A stretch of DNA of 64,000 nt from Hirudinaria manillensis (taxonomy: Eukaryota; Annelida; Clitellata; Hirudinida; Hirudinidae). Of this stretch, positions 1-11,812 are shown in pieces. How positions within the stretch are numbered: the first letter of the stretch is position 1; every line of letters starts with the position of its first letter. The stretch covers positions 1,126,001-1,190,000 of the forward strand of contig CM067526.1 of the NCBI GenBank assembly GCA_034509925.1. The letters are read 5' to 3'. Position numbers and translations under genes: made by a program. Below the pieces are notes generated by a model. That model saw only the letters and a list, made by a program, of their open reading frames with translations, was not told where the DNA came from and did no database searches.

Positions 1-870
1 GGTTCCACATCTCCAACCTTCACCCCTTTCCATTGTAAGTCGAGAGCATCCATTCCAGATTTTACCTCTCCAATTTCCTTTTCCAATTTCTGAATCGTCT
101 CTAACTTCGCTTGGAGTTCCTCTTCAGTGTTCACAGCGACTGGTTTGAGAAGCTCGGAAAGCCTTATTTCGAGTTCGTGGTACCTGTTCAGAAGTGGATC
201 GTAGGCTTTCTTTTTCAAATCTGCTTTTTCTTTGGCAATGTCTTCCTTTTTTGGAAGTTTCAATTTGATCGTCTGGATTGATTCATTAAACTTCTTCACA
301 AGATCAGAAGTTGGAGGAATGGGTTCCACATCTCCGACCTTCACCCCTTTCCATTGCAAGTCGAGAGCATCCATCCCAGATTTTACCTCCCCAATTTCCT
401 TTTCCAATTTCTGAATCGTCTCTAACTTCGCTTGGAGTTCCTCTTCAGTGTTCACAGCGACTGGTTTGAGAAGCTCGGAAAGCCTTATTTCGAGTTCGTG
501 GTACCTGTTCAGAAGTGGATCGTAGGCTTTCTTTTTCAAATCTGCTTTTTCTTTGGCAATGTCTTCCTTCTTTGGAAGTTTCAATTTGATTGTCTGTATT
601 GATTCATTGAACTTCTTCACAAGATCAGAAGTTGGAGGAACGGGTTCCACATCTCCGACCTTCACCCCTTTCCATTGCAAGTCGAGAGCATCCATTCCAG
701 ATTTAACATCTCCAATTTCCTTTTCCAATTTCTGAATCGTCTCTAACTTTGCTTGGAGTTCCTCTTCACTGTTCACAGCTACTGGTTTGAGAAGCTCGGA
801 AAGCCTTATTTCGAGTTCGTGGTACCTGCTCAGAAGTGGATCATAGGCTTGTTTTTTAAGTTCTTTTGTT
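1..870 (-). repeat. Near-identical 321 bp tandem repeat inside coding exon
   Basis: The plus-strand string GGTTCCACATCTCC recurs at 1, 322 and 643, giving an exact 321 bp period. Units 1-321 and 322-642 differ at only a few sites. The third unit stays close to about position 850 and then diverges. 321 bp is 107 codons, and the unit is translated on the minus strand as part of the giant repeat protein. Each unit carries KKEDIAKEKADL, YDPLLNRYHELEIRLSELL and LQWKGVKVGDVEP. The array reaches the left edge, so more copies probably follow. Confidence 0.9.
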
Positions 871-3800
871 TGAGATTCTTTTCTTATAATGTCCTCTTTT
901 TTCTGCATTTCTTCCTGATGATCAAGATCTTTTAGCTTTTCTTGCAATTGCTTCAATATCATACTGGGATCCTGCATTGTTATTGATGTACTACCTTCTG
1001 GTAAAGCTGTTCCTTCATACTTTACATCCTTCCACTCTGATTCAAGAAGTATGAGTTCTTGTGATAATTTGTTTGACTCATCTTTCAGTCGTTTGAATTG
1101 ATCTTTCTTTTGCTTCAGCACCTTTTCCTGTTGGCCAGGTAAAACTAGTTGTTTCATAACATCTTCCAACTCAATAGTAATTTCGTTCATTCTTTCTAAA
1201 AGTGGTTTGTAGATCTCCTCTTTCCTCTCTAACGATTTCTTATCGCCTTCATCAGATTCTCTATCAGATGCAAGCTGGCTCTTGAGAGAAAGGAATAAAT
1301 CTGACACAGCTTTCACGGGGTCTATAGTTTCTGTATTAACAGCACACTCGAAATGTTTCCATTTCTCATCCAACTCAGACAACTTTTCTTTGATTTGATC
1401 CATTTCATCTTCAACTTCCTTGATATGAATATCCCTCTGCTTTTTAAGTTTTGAATGCTTTGGGAAAATTTGTAGACCAAGTTCATTCCATTTTTTCTGC
1501 AGAGCAAACAGTCTTTCCAGCAAAGGCTCATATTCTTTATTCTTTTTTCTCAGTAGATCTATTTTCTGCTCATCACCACTTGAGCTTTGATTCCATTCTT
1601 CAGTTTCAGGTGGAACTATATCACTGAGAATGTTGAAGATATTTGAGAACGAATCAAATCCCTTCACTGGGTGAATCCTCCAATTCCCATCTAATTTGTT
1701 TAATTCCTTCACCAGTAATTCAATCTCATTGTCCAACTCCTTGAGTTTCTTGTCTCTTTGTTTACCTTGCTTTGGGTCTTTAATGTTCTCTTTTGCCAGG
1801 GCTTCTCTATTAAGGCTAAGTTCAGACAATTTGTCAAGCAAATGTTGATAAGGAGGTTTCTTCACAGTTTCTTGTGATACTTGTTCCTCTTCAAATTTTG
1901 TTTGAGCAGGTTCTTCTCCAGATACATTAGGTTTGTTCTCCACTTGTTCAAAACCAAAGGAAACGAAACCGATATTTGAGTAAGGATCAAATCCCTCCAC
2001 TTTGTGAATCCTCCAATTTGCATCCACCTTATCTAAACTCTTTTTTGTTGCCTCGATTTCCTTCTCCAACTCCTTTATTTTCTTCTTCTTTTTATCCTGA
2101 CCTTTCCTAGAGCTGTCACCTTTGTCTTGCTGGGCAGCAGTCAGCTGCTTGCAAAGGTCTGACAATTTGTCCAAAATATGCTGATAGGCTGGTCTTTCTC
2201 TAGTAGGTTCGACGGTCTTCTTAACGATAAATTTACCGTCTGCACTCCTGGGAATTTCTTTGAGTACCGAGGCGGTGTCTTCGTAAAGTGTTGCAATTTC
2301 TTCTTCAATGTTGACACCTTCTACTGGGACTCCTTTCCATTCAAGACTCAATTGGTCAACTTGACTTTTTGTGTTGCTCAAATCATTGTAAATTTTGAAC
2401 ACTTTTTTTTCTCTTATCAATCTTTCCTCTGGAGTCTCTCGTTCGGGGACAGAATTGATTGCCTCCAGGAGCTGCTGCTTCAGATGGTATATTTTGTCTA
2501 GGTAAGGCTGGAGCAAAGACTTCTTTGTTTCAGCTGCAACAACCTGCTCCTCTTTAGTAAGTTTTTTTGTTTTCTGAGGAGGTCTGTAGGATTTAATCCT
2601 GCTCTCTTCGATCTTGTGCGACACTTGACCGAACAGTCTGGAAAGGTCTTCGACGGGATCCGACCGCCCGACGTCGATCCCTGCCCATTCTAGCTCCAAG
2701 GCATCGACACCCTTTTGCACCAAAATCATCTCTTTTCTGAGTTCCTCGATGTTCTTCCTCGTCTCGGGCGAATCGACCTTTCCTCCTTTCATCAGTTCAT
2801 CCTGAGCCATTTGCAATTCCCTTATCCTCACAATATAAGGCTGACACAGAGCGAATTTTGCTTCTCTGGCTTTCTCCTGGTTGAGCTTTGCTTGAGGGAA
2901 TTTTACAAACTCCTCTTTGACAAATGGAATGAGATAGGCAGTGTAATCATCATAAAATCTCTTGTAAAGCTCCTCAAAATGAAAGGACGGATCCTCTTCT
3001 ATAACTTCCCATTCCACGCCGACTCCAGTTCTCAGCTTAATAAACTCCTTCCTCAGATCATCTAGGTCTGACTGGATTTTATCAATATTTTTCTTTTTCA
3101 CTTGCCACGTCTTTTCGTCAGTCGGTTTCTGGTTAGCATAATCGTTCCAGAGCTTCCTCAATTCTTCAAGTTTTCTGTTCAGCTCTGTGTACTTGATTTT
3201 CAAATCCTCCTTCAATTTCAGTTCCTCAGAAGAAATGTCTGTTTTTGGAACTTGCAGTACAAAACTGCCATCTTGGTTTCTCTGGATCTTCTTCAACTCC
3301 GAGGCGATCTCCCCATAAATGTTCTCGGCATCATTTTCAATGTTGAGTCCCTGAACTGGAACTCCCCTCCACTCGAGAATTAATCGGTCCAATTGCCGTT
3401 TTGAATCTTCAATCTCCCGGGAAAGTTTCTGAATCTTGCTCTGCCTGATCAAAACATCCTCCGGTGACTCGTTGTCTGTAACACTGAGCAGCTGGAAGAG
3501 CTGTTGTCTCAAGAGAATGAATTTATCCAGATAGGGCTGGAATAATGACCTCTTTGCTTCAAAGACCTGTGTTTGTTCTGCCCTTGTAAGATTCTTGGTT
3601 TTCTGAGGCTAAAAAGACAAATTTGCTCTTTATTTTCAGAGGTATGTTCGGATGTGAAGAAGCTTTGAAAGAAATCTTTATCTACCATTTATGCCAATCA
3701 AAATGGAAATTTTGCAGCATAATTAATAAATTCCCAAAATGCAAAATAAACCGACTAACGGGTCTGTAGATTTTTATTCTGCTTTCTTCCAATTTGTGCA

Positions 3801-6800
3801 ACACTTCGTTAAACAGCGTGGAGAGATTCTCGACCGGATCTGCCGGTCCAACATCCACGACAATCCATTCTGTTTCCAAAGCGCTGACCCCCTTTTGCAA
3901 CGAGTTCAACTCCTTCGTCAGCTCTTCGATGCGCTCTCTCGTTTCAGCCGAGTCGACTCTTTTCCCGGCCATCAGTTCTTCCAGGGTGATCTCCAGCTCT
4001 TTGATTCGTACAAAGTAAACAAGACAAAGGGTCGACTTCGCTTCTTTGGCTTTCTCCTGATCGGGCCTGGTTTGGGTGTATTTTGTGAATTCCTGGCAAA
4101 ACACAACACTATCTTAAAGTCTTCTGAATACAGTTGTAACTCACTTGACATAAAGAATGTATGAACATGGAGGCATAAATAATAAAGTAATTCCAATAAA
4201 AACAAATCAAATTCAAATCCAGGATGACCCACTTCTCTGATAAAAATGATTCTGTATATCATGTAATCGTTGAAGAAATTTCTGTAATAAGTCACGAAAT
4301 CTGCAAAGCCATCATCCGACTGCCAGTGCATCTTTTCCTTTTCTGCTCTCAATTTCAGTCGATCGAACTTTTCCCTCAACAATTTCAGATTCTGGTGCAC
4401 GTTCTGTAAAAGTAATGATTAATTTTTAAAAAATAAATAAAAAATAAAGATAAAATTTAATTATTAAAGTCAACTAATTGATTTTAGAAATTAAAAATAA
4501 AGGATGTTTTAAACACAGAAATAGAATCGAGCAGAATAAGCTTATAATTAAAGGCCAAGTACCAAACAGGCAAAAAAGCCAAAAAGTTCAGGACACTTCC
4601 GATAATGTTCAGCCAGACGTTATTTTATCTTATTATAGCAGAGGAGAACGACTTAAGTCATATTTTCGGAGGTAGAAAACATCATCGTCATTGACTTACG
4701 TCGACATCCTTCTTTTTTAAGTTCCAGTCTTTGAGGTCTTTAGACGCAAGGAGGCACTGATCTTGCCAGACTGACCTCAGATTGACCAACTGCTTGTACA
4801 AGTCATTGCATTCAGTTCTGATCTCATGAATCGTCTTTTCTCTGTTAGCTTTCTGTGAGGGCTGGTCGAGTTAAATATAATATAATTAAATATTTATTTA
4901 AATATTAATTATATATTTATTTCTAAGATTAGGTATGTAAATATATCCAAAAGTCATTCTTAAATTACTAATCCTTACTAATTGCAATCAGTGAGAAAGC
5001 AATTCTAAGAGTCGCCTACCCTCCTCCGAAATTCCACCCGAAGCTTCTCCAGAATGGGTCTGATGGTAACGTGGAGTTCATCTATGTATTCCATGAGGTC
5101 CTCACCTTCTACCGGAGGCAGGGCGGACCAGTCCCTCCTTATCTCTTCCGTTTCCTCCTCCAACATTTTGTAGTCGCTGACATGAAGCTAATGTCACATG
5201 AGAATGCAATTAATTATTACAGTCAATTATGCAATAATAATAATAATAATAACCATAATAATAACCATAATAATAATAATAACCATAATAATAATAATAA
5301 CCATAATAATAATAATACTTAAAACATTTGTTTATGACAATGCAAGTCTTAACAACAACAGTGCAGCAAGTTTATTATAAGACATTTCTATAAAAAAAAA
5401 AATAATCAAAAATTCTTATTACTAAAATGAATAAAATATCTTGGAGTCACATGGCAGAGCACATAAAGAACAAGAGACCCATCCTCATGAACAGCCATTA
5501 TGTTACAGATGATACAGACCTCATAATTGTCCCTCAAGTTCCAAAACTCTTGAGGGTCCTTGTTGGCAACAGAGAGCAGAGTCTTGAGGTGCCTCTCAAC
5601 GTTTTCCAGTCTGACGAGTACCGTTTGGCACCGATTCCTCTTCGCCTCGGACTGCTTCTTCAGGTCGGACTTGGTGAACTTGGACGTTCTTTTCTCCTTC
5701 TGAGGCAGAGGAAAGATGGATGGAATTGAAAGATGGAAAGATGGTTGGAATAATGAGTGAATGGTGTGATGTTAGATTATTAATTTAAATATCATTACAA
5801 ATAACCTTAAGTCTATAATGAATTATCATATTAAATTACGATGCTATAAACAGACTGCGATGCTATATTACAGACCTCACTTTAATTCTTGAGCTTTATT
5901 CAAAATCATATAAAGGCATTAATAGGTACTCATTAAAAGGGTTCAGAGGTTCTAGAGAAACAAAGAGATAGACAGAAGAAAGGAAAAGTAATATCGGACA
6001 AAATCTGCTGAGGCCAGAAAGCAATACCATACACAAACAAGAAGACATGTGTGAACTTTCACCTGCTTTGAAGCATTTCTAGCATTTTAGAAGTCTTGAT
6101 CAAAGCCTTAGTATTGTTAGATGAGCAAATTAATTAATTAATTTAATTAATATTAGGCTGCAAAGTAAGATTAAAACACCAACAAACAAACAAACAAAGA
6201 AGAGTGGGAAAGTTTCACAAAAGACTTCTTGTTTAGGTGAGGCTGACTTCTGAAGGAACCAATTTCATCACCTGAGTTGAACAAACATTTGTGAACAAGA
6301 GAGGATGCTCATGAAGTACCCATGCAACGAGACAAAGCCAGACATAAAAAAAAAGAAAAAGAAGACAAAATGGTTCCAAATATCATCACAGCAGAAGGTT
6401 TTAAAATAATAGATAATAAGAAAGAATTGATCACTTTGCTCAAAATGTTCGATGGAATTTGACAGTCTGTACTTGTTTATCAAAATATTTATTAAAATAA
6501 TTATTATTATTGTTATTATTATTAATATTATTTGAATTGTACGATTTTAATTTTTATTCCACTAACTGTTACTAATTATTAGTTACATAATGATCGCTAT
6601 GAAATGATGAGCCTCAAAATGATTAAATATTTTTTGGCTAATTTGATTTAATAAATAATTTAATAAAAGCAAAAATCTGCCAATATTTTCAATGATAATA
6701 GTAATAACAGTCCAAAAATAAACAGAAATATTGATCATTGATAAAGCAAAATTAAATCAAAGATCAGTGAAATAAACATGACTAACAGACCATAACATCA

Positions 6801-9800
6801 TGAAGCTTCAAGTATGGCTACCATGCAATCCTAAGATTCCAGACTTTCAAATAAACATTGGATAGATCAATTGATTCAGTTTTTGATCAAAATGAATGAA
6901 ATTCTAATAAAACATTTTTAACGAATATTTCCCAAACCCAATGCCTGGGAAAACAAGTGTATGAAATCTCCGTCTATTTTGATTCTCAACAGTCAAACAG
7001 ACAGTCAGACATGATTAGTCTACCAGTAATGATAACCTTAGGTAAACCAGGTTTAACCAGGTAAAGATGACATTAAATTTTAAATGAGCCAATAGAAATA
7101 GTGAAATAACAAATAAAAATAGACTCTAGGGGAAAACAAAAACAAATTTCACCAAACATCATTCAAGAAGAAAGAGTAAACAACAGAGAAAGGAATCTGC
7201 TTTTTTACATTCAACCTTCCTTCCTTCCTTCCATCCATCCATCCATCCGCCTGGAAATTTCTCTGGTGACTAACACAGCGTAGGTTTAAACTCAACCTGA
7301 CTGCAGGAAAGTACTGGCGAGCAGATGCTCATTATCATAATAAATGCATATCTCATTATCATAATAAATGCTTTGACATTTTGATTTTACCACATAGAGG
7401 ACGAAACCAAACGATCAGGCTATTTTTTTTTGCCAAATACCAACGTGCTGAGTGGGCATAAAATTTAAATTGCATTCTGACATTCAGCTGCCAATTTAGA
7501 ACTTATTCTGCAGAATATAAAATAAAAAATTTCAAAGCTGTCTGATTTTGGGACTGGACAAAGCACAAGTTGATAAAAATAACTGAATTGTGGTGGGGTC
7601 TGTCTTTTAAACCCTTAAAATCTCCATTACAGAAATTCGTCTCTCAATCAGAATTATAAATCGTCATGACAAATTCATGCATTTTTCATCAAAACCCGTT
7701 TTAGAAAAACAAATCAAAACTTATTGGTTACAACACTAAGCTAAGCAAGCACGAAATCTGACCAAAAAAATTGATTAATTTATTTATTTATTTATTTATT
7801 AACCCTCAGCTGTTCACCTTACTTAAACTAAATTATTGATGTTTTGCGAACATAAAAACATGGCTTTATTTAGCAACAACAAAAGAAACGATGCGGCACC
7901 GTTTCGGGACTTTGCATCCGTTTGTTTGTATGCAAAACGAGTAAACATAACAAAAAAAAAAAGTCCTAAACTACTCAAAGTCTGCTCTGCTTTGCAAAAT
8001 CTTCAAACAACTTGCAGAGAGAAATGCCAAAGGTGGTGGATATTGAACATAAGAACAATCCTAATTAAAATAATAATAATAATGATAATAATAATAATAA
8101 TAATAATTTAGTAAGCAAAGTAAAGATAACAACAGCCATGCATCCGATTCACCTGTAACACAAAACCATAACCACATCCCACACACTGCCACATGCTCCC
8201 CAAATGTAATGATATTTATGATAAGGTTTAAATGTCAAACAGTGCCTTAGATAAATTTAATAAATTAGCCAAGAGGCTAATCAATTCAGAGAAAAACTAA
8301 TTTTCTCAAGTTAGCTTCGTTTAGTGCTTAATCTCAGATCCACCTTTGACCGGCTTTAAAATGTATTAAAGAATAATTTACATCACATTTTAATCTTATT
8401 ATATCACATTTTAATCTTATTATATCACATTTTAATCTTATTATATCACATTTTAATCTTATTATATCACATTTTAATCTTATTATATCACATTTTAACC
8501 TTATTAAATCACATTTTAATCCACTTATTTACAAATGCAGCCACTATTGAATATTTCTGCAGATTAAAATTTATAATAATCCAAGAATAGAATAAAACGG
8601 TCGTAGCTGACATAAAAATCCTACACTGCTCCGAATGAAAGACTCTCAAATTTAAAAGAAAATAAATAAAAATCTCAAATAAAAAAAATTTAACCCCAGC
8701 AACTTAAGCAGCGATTGTCATGTCATGTCAAAGACAGTTTGCAAAAGGTGATTTCAACATGCACACAAACAAGGCAAAGCCTATGTTACGTTTGGCACTT
8801 TAAAAGCTAGGCCCAGTACTTTGAGAGTTTGCATTGAAGACACAAACTAAAAAGGCAAAAACCACCTCCACTTATTCAAAACTTCACAGCTCTCCTTTCA
8901 GGTACTCTGCTGAACTAAGAAGATAACAACGACAACAAGAACAGCTACAACAACAACAATAGCAGCAGCAACAACAACAACAACAGCAGCAGCAACAAAA
9001 CCGAACGCGTGATTGCATACTAAATAAATACAAACTCCGCAATAGCGGGGCAGTCTGAATCGACAAATGGATTGCAAAAGAATGTGTTGCAAGAGAAATG
9101 ACAGCTGGCACTGAGACAATCTGCTTAGGCAAAGAATGTTCTCTATCAGGACATCCTAATGCAAATATATGCAAATGTATGCAAAAGTAAGTACTGCACA
9201 AACAAGTACCAATGGACATAACCGTTGCATTTAATGACGATGATAACCTTTTAACAACATCATTATCACGATGGAACATGAAATTAATTTAATTAACTTT
9301 CAACGAACATTTGTGCAAAGCAAAGCAACAAATTGTTAGCAAACTTATATCCTCATCATTATCATAATCACCATCATACCACCACCATCATAACCATTAC
9401 TGAAACTCTAGAAGAGCCCATACATGTTAAGTCAATTATAATCCAATTATATATACCTACTACAGCTAAGGCTGACTATATTGAGGCCCAGTATATTAGT
9501 TTGAACAGTTTGAACAGCCTATAAGGTTTACAGATTAATAGCATATCAGAACCAGACACAATTCAGGACCCGAATGTTTTCTTTTGAATATGCCCAACTA
9601 CTCTGATGTCTGATAAATAAATAAATAAATAAATACATAAATAAACAAATAAATAAATAAATACATAATAATTTCATAATATCAAATTCTCTTGCTGATA
9701 ATAATAAAGCAAAGGTGTAATGCTATCATCATCATCATCATCTGCTGCTGCTGATGTCATCTTCAGCTGACATCATCAGCATTACTCATTAGACCAAGCA

Positions 9801-10935
9801 CAATCGGGCCATGTTCATTCAACACATTTACACTCTGATAAAAATGTAATTTTTAATTCACTTCTTAATGGATAGATAAAACCAGTAAACACGAGATAAC
9901 AAGAATCATCCTTCACAAAAACATCCCGCAAATATCCAGCAGAAATGGCAGAAAATCGTCCGAGAAAGAAATAAAACAAAACCAAAAGAATTTGTCAATT
10001 CCTTCCAAACATTATGCATTATGCATTCCTGCTTCAATCTCATAAATGCAATCGAGCATACAATAGAGGCAGAATACTTGAAAGCATTTCTGATCGGTTG
10101 AAAAGCTAATCGACAGAGACATGCACATTAACGAGGGGCGACCCTTGCAAACCTTTTCCTCTCGAGGCGGGGACACGTCTTGGGGATCGAGCTGAACGAA
10201 ACCCTGACCAGTGAGTCGTCTGGTCAGGGTGTCCTGGCGCGAATAGGTCGGAACGACCTTGTCCGCGCTCGAGCGATCCTCGTCTACCGGACCTTCCGCG
10301 GGTTTTTTGGCACCTCCGGGTTTCCTTCTAAGGACGTGGTGATGCCGGTCCGACAACTGGATCCGAGGATTTTGAAAAACTTCTCTTCAAAGTTCGTTCG
10401 GTGAAATGTGCAAACGAAACATCTCTACGCTACACGGCACGTCCAATCGCGAGCAAAATAAAAAGAGCAGGCAGTCAAAAGGAAGTACGACCGGGTAACT
10501 CACGTCGACTTGCTCCAGCTGCTCTTTCAGGTAGAAATCGAATTCTTCCTCCGTCAGGCTATCCACAGACCTCTGTCCGATGGAGTGCTCGATGTTTTCC
10601 ATGCTAATGTCCTTGGCGGTGGTGTGGTACTCCTTGGCCGTGACTCCGATGTAAGTACGGCTGCAATAGTAGTCCAGATCCACACGTTCTGTGGATGGCT
10701 GGGGCTCGAAAAAACCATCATCCAATTCAGTGGTAGAAGTTGCTATGCTAAGAGAATCGTCAGCCATGTTTCCTTTCAGCATTGAGTACAAGTTCACATA
10801 GGTCAGTGGGCAATAATTTCCATCCCTAAGGACAACAGTTGGATGTTTTTTGACCTGCCAAGTAAAGCATGAATTTACTTGATCAGTATAAGGATCTGGC
10901 ACGGCCAGGTAATTTTTAATATCCTGTTCGGCCAT
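1..10935 (-). CDS. Giant spectrin-like helical-repeat protein, 5' part (3' end off window)
   Basis: I do not recognise this gene by name. I read eight exons on the minus strand: 10935-10504 (ATG at 10935, MAEQDIKNYL), 10356-10153, 5699-5520, 5187-5020, 4852-4700, 4403-4233, 4092-3760 and 3608 to the window edge. All junctions are phase 0 with GT/AG ends. The first two exons encode about 212 aa of non-repetitive acidic and basic sequence. From 5699 on, the protein is a chain of charged helical repeats of about 105-110 aa, each with a conserved Trp in motifs such as LEWRGVPV, LEWKGVPV or LQWKGVKV. This resembles a spectrin-repeat or plakin-like rod. The last exon is open for about 1,202 codons with no stop. 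Function is unknown; the rod suggests a cytoskeletal or scaffolding role (inference). The least certain link is the 4.45 kb intron joining exons 2 and 3: the first two exons could belong to a separate gene. Confidence 0.7.
5700..10152. other. Large AT-rich intron, no gene seen
   Basis: This lies between the second and third predicted exons of the giant repeat gene. It is AT-rich with short open frames only. It contains a 21 bp minisatellite near 8380-8522, a TAA run near 8070-8108, a CAA/CAG-type run near 8930-9000, TAAA runs near 9618-9665 and a CAT run near 9726. I see no exon, RNA gene or transposon in it. Confidence 0.6.
8380..8522. repeat. 21 bp minisatellite, about 7 copies
   Basis: The unit ATATCACATTTTAATCTTATT is repeated about seven times head to tail. 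The first copies are near perfect and the last two carry substitutions (ATTTTAACC, then TTATTAAATC). There is no unique spacer between copies, so this is a minisatellite and not a CRISPR-like array. It sits in an intron of the giant repeat gene. Confidence 0.9.
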
Positions 10936-11812
10936 TTCATTGAACACAAGATTCTTTAAGATGGCGTCAACTCAAGTTAAGCGAACGTAGACAGATATAT
11001 TTCTCCTAGTAGGAAACTATGTAGGAAAGCGGGAAGCGAGCAAGCGAGCACATAAATTAATATCAACAATTCTCGCGTTAGCAGTCCCGATATTTAAAAT
11101 CGATAACGGAGATGGACTAATATAACAAAAAAGAGCGAATGCGCGGGAGGTCAAACTAATACTTCTCACTGCATCCAATGAAATGCCACCGTAGGTGGAA
11201 AGCCATGAGTCGAGTGGTGCATTTAGCTTATAATTTGTAATGCGAAATGTTCATCATTGAAATCTTATCATAAGGAAATTCCACATAGTTCTGGAGTTTT
11301 CAATGACCTTAGAGGGTATGCCAGTCAGGAGTCTGCTACCAATGCCACTTGCCGAGAATTGTGCATTAAAATAATTAAATGAATATTAGAAACTAACTTT
11401 CTTGCCAGACAGTCACTTTTACCTCCGCTATAGACAAGCAGAAACTACTTCACAGTAAAATGGTTCTATTATTAGTAGGAGATGGACACAAGCTGCTTTC
11501 GAGCATTCAATACAACAATAAAATTTAAAAATTTTCAGCTGCGCTTGATCCTTTGTAATACTTAATCCTGCTTTTACCTTATTCGTTAAACAATTGTGGA
11601 ATTTTCAGAGTTTTGCTTGCAAGCGCTTATGAAATATAATAATAATTTCGTTAAAATTATTTAACAACCAAAAAAACTACATTTTTCTAGAACAATTCTA
11701 GCAGCTAATTAATTTCTAGAAGCAGCTTAAAATACTTCCAATCGTGTTTTTGTTTTGACTGGACCTGCAGGCGTTTATTGTTTGGTGGTTTTACTACTGC
11801 TGGTTTCTCGTA
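10936..11812. promoter_or_regulatory. Head-to-head gap, likely bidirectional promoter
   Basis: About 880 bp separate the minus-strand ATG at 10935 from the plus-strand ATG of HEATR6 at 11813. No coding exon is visible between them. The spacing suggests a shared divergent promoter. I did not find a convincing TATA box, so the transcription starts are not placed. Confidence 0.5.

Noticed and set aside
4478-4675. 65 aa plus-strand open frame
   Set aside because: It lies in an intron of the giant repeat gene on the other strand, with no similarity or codon signal.
8380-8522. Regularly repeated 21 bp units that resemble a CRISPR array
   Set aside because: Copies abut with no unique spacers, and the context is a eukaryotic intron; it is a minisatellite.
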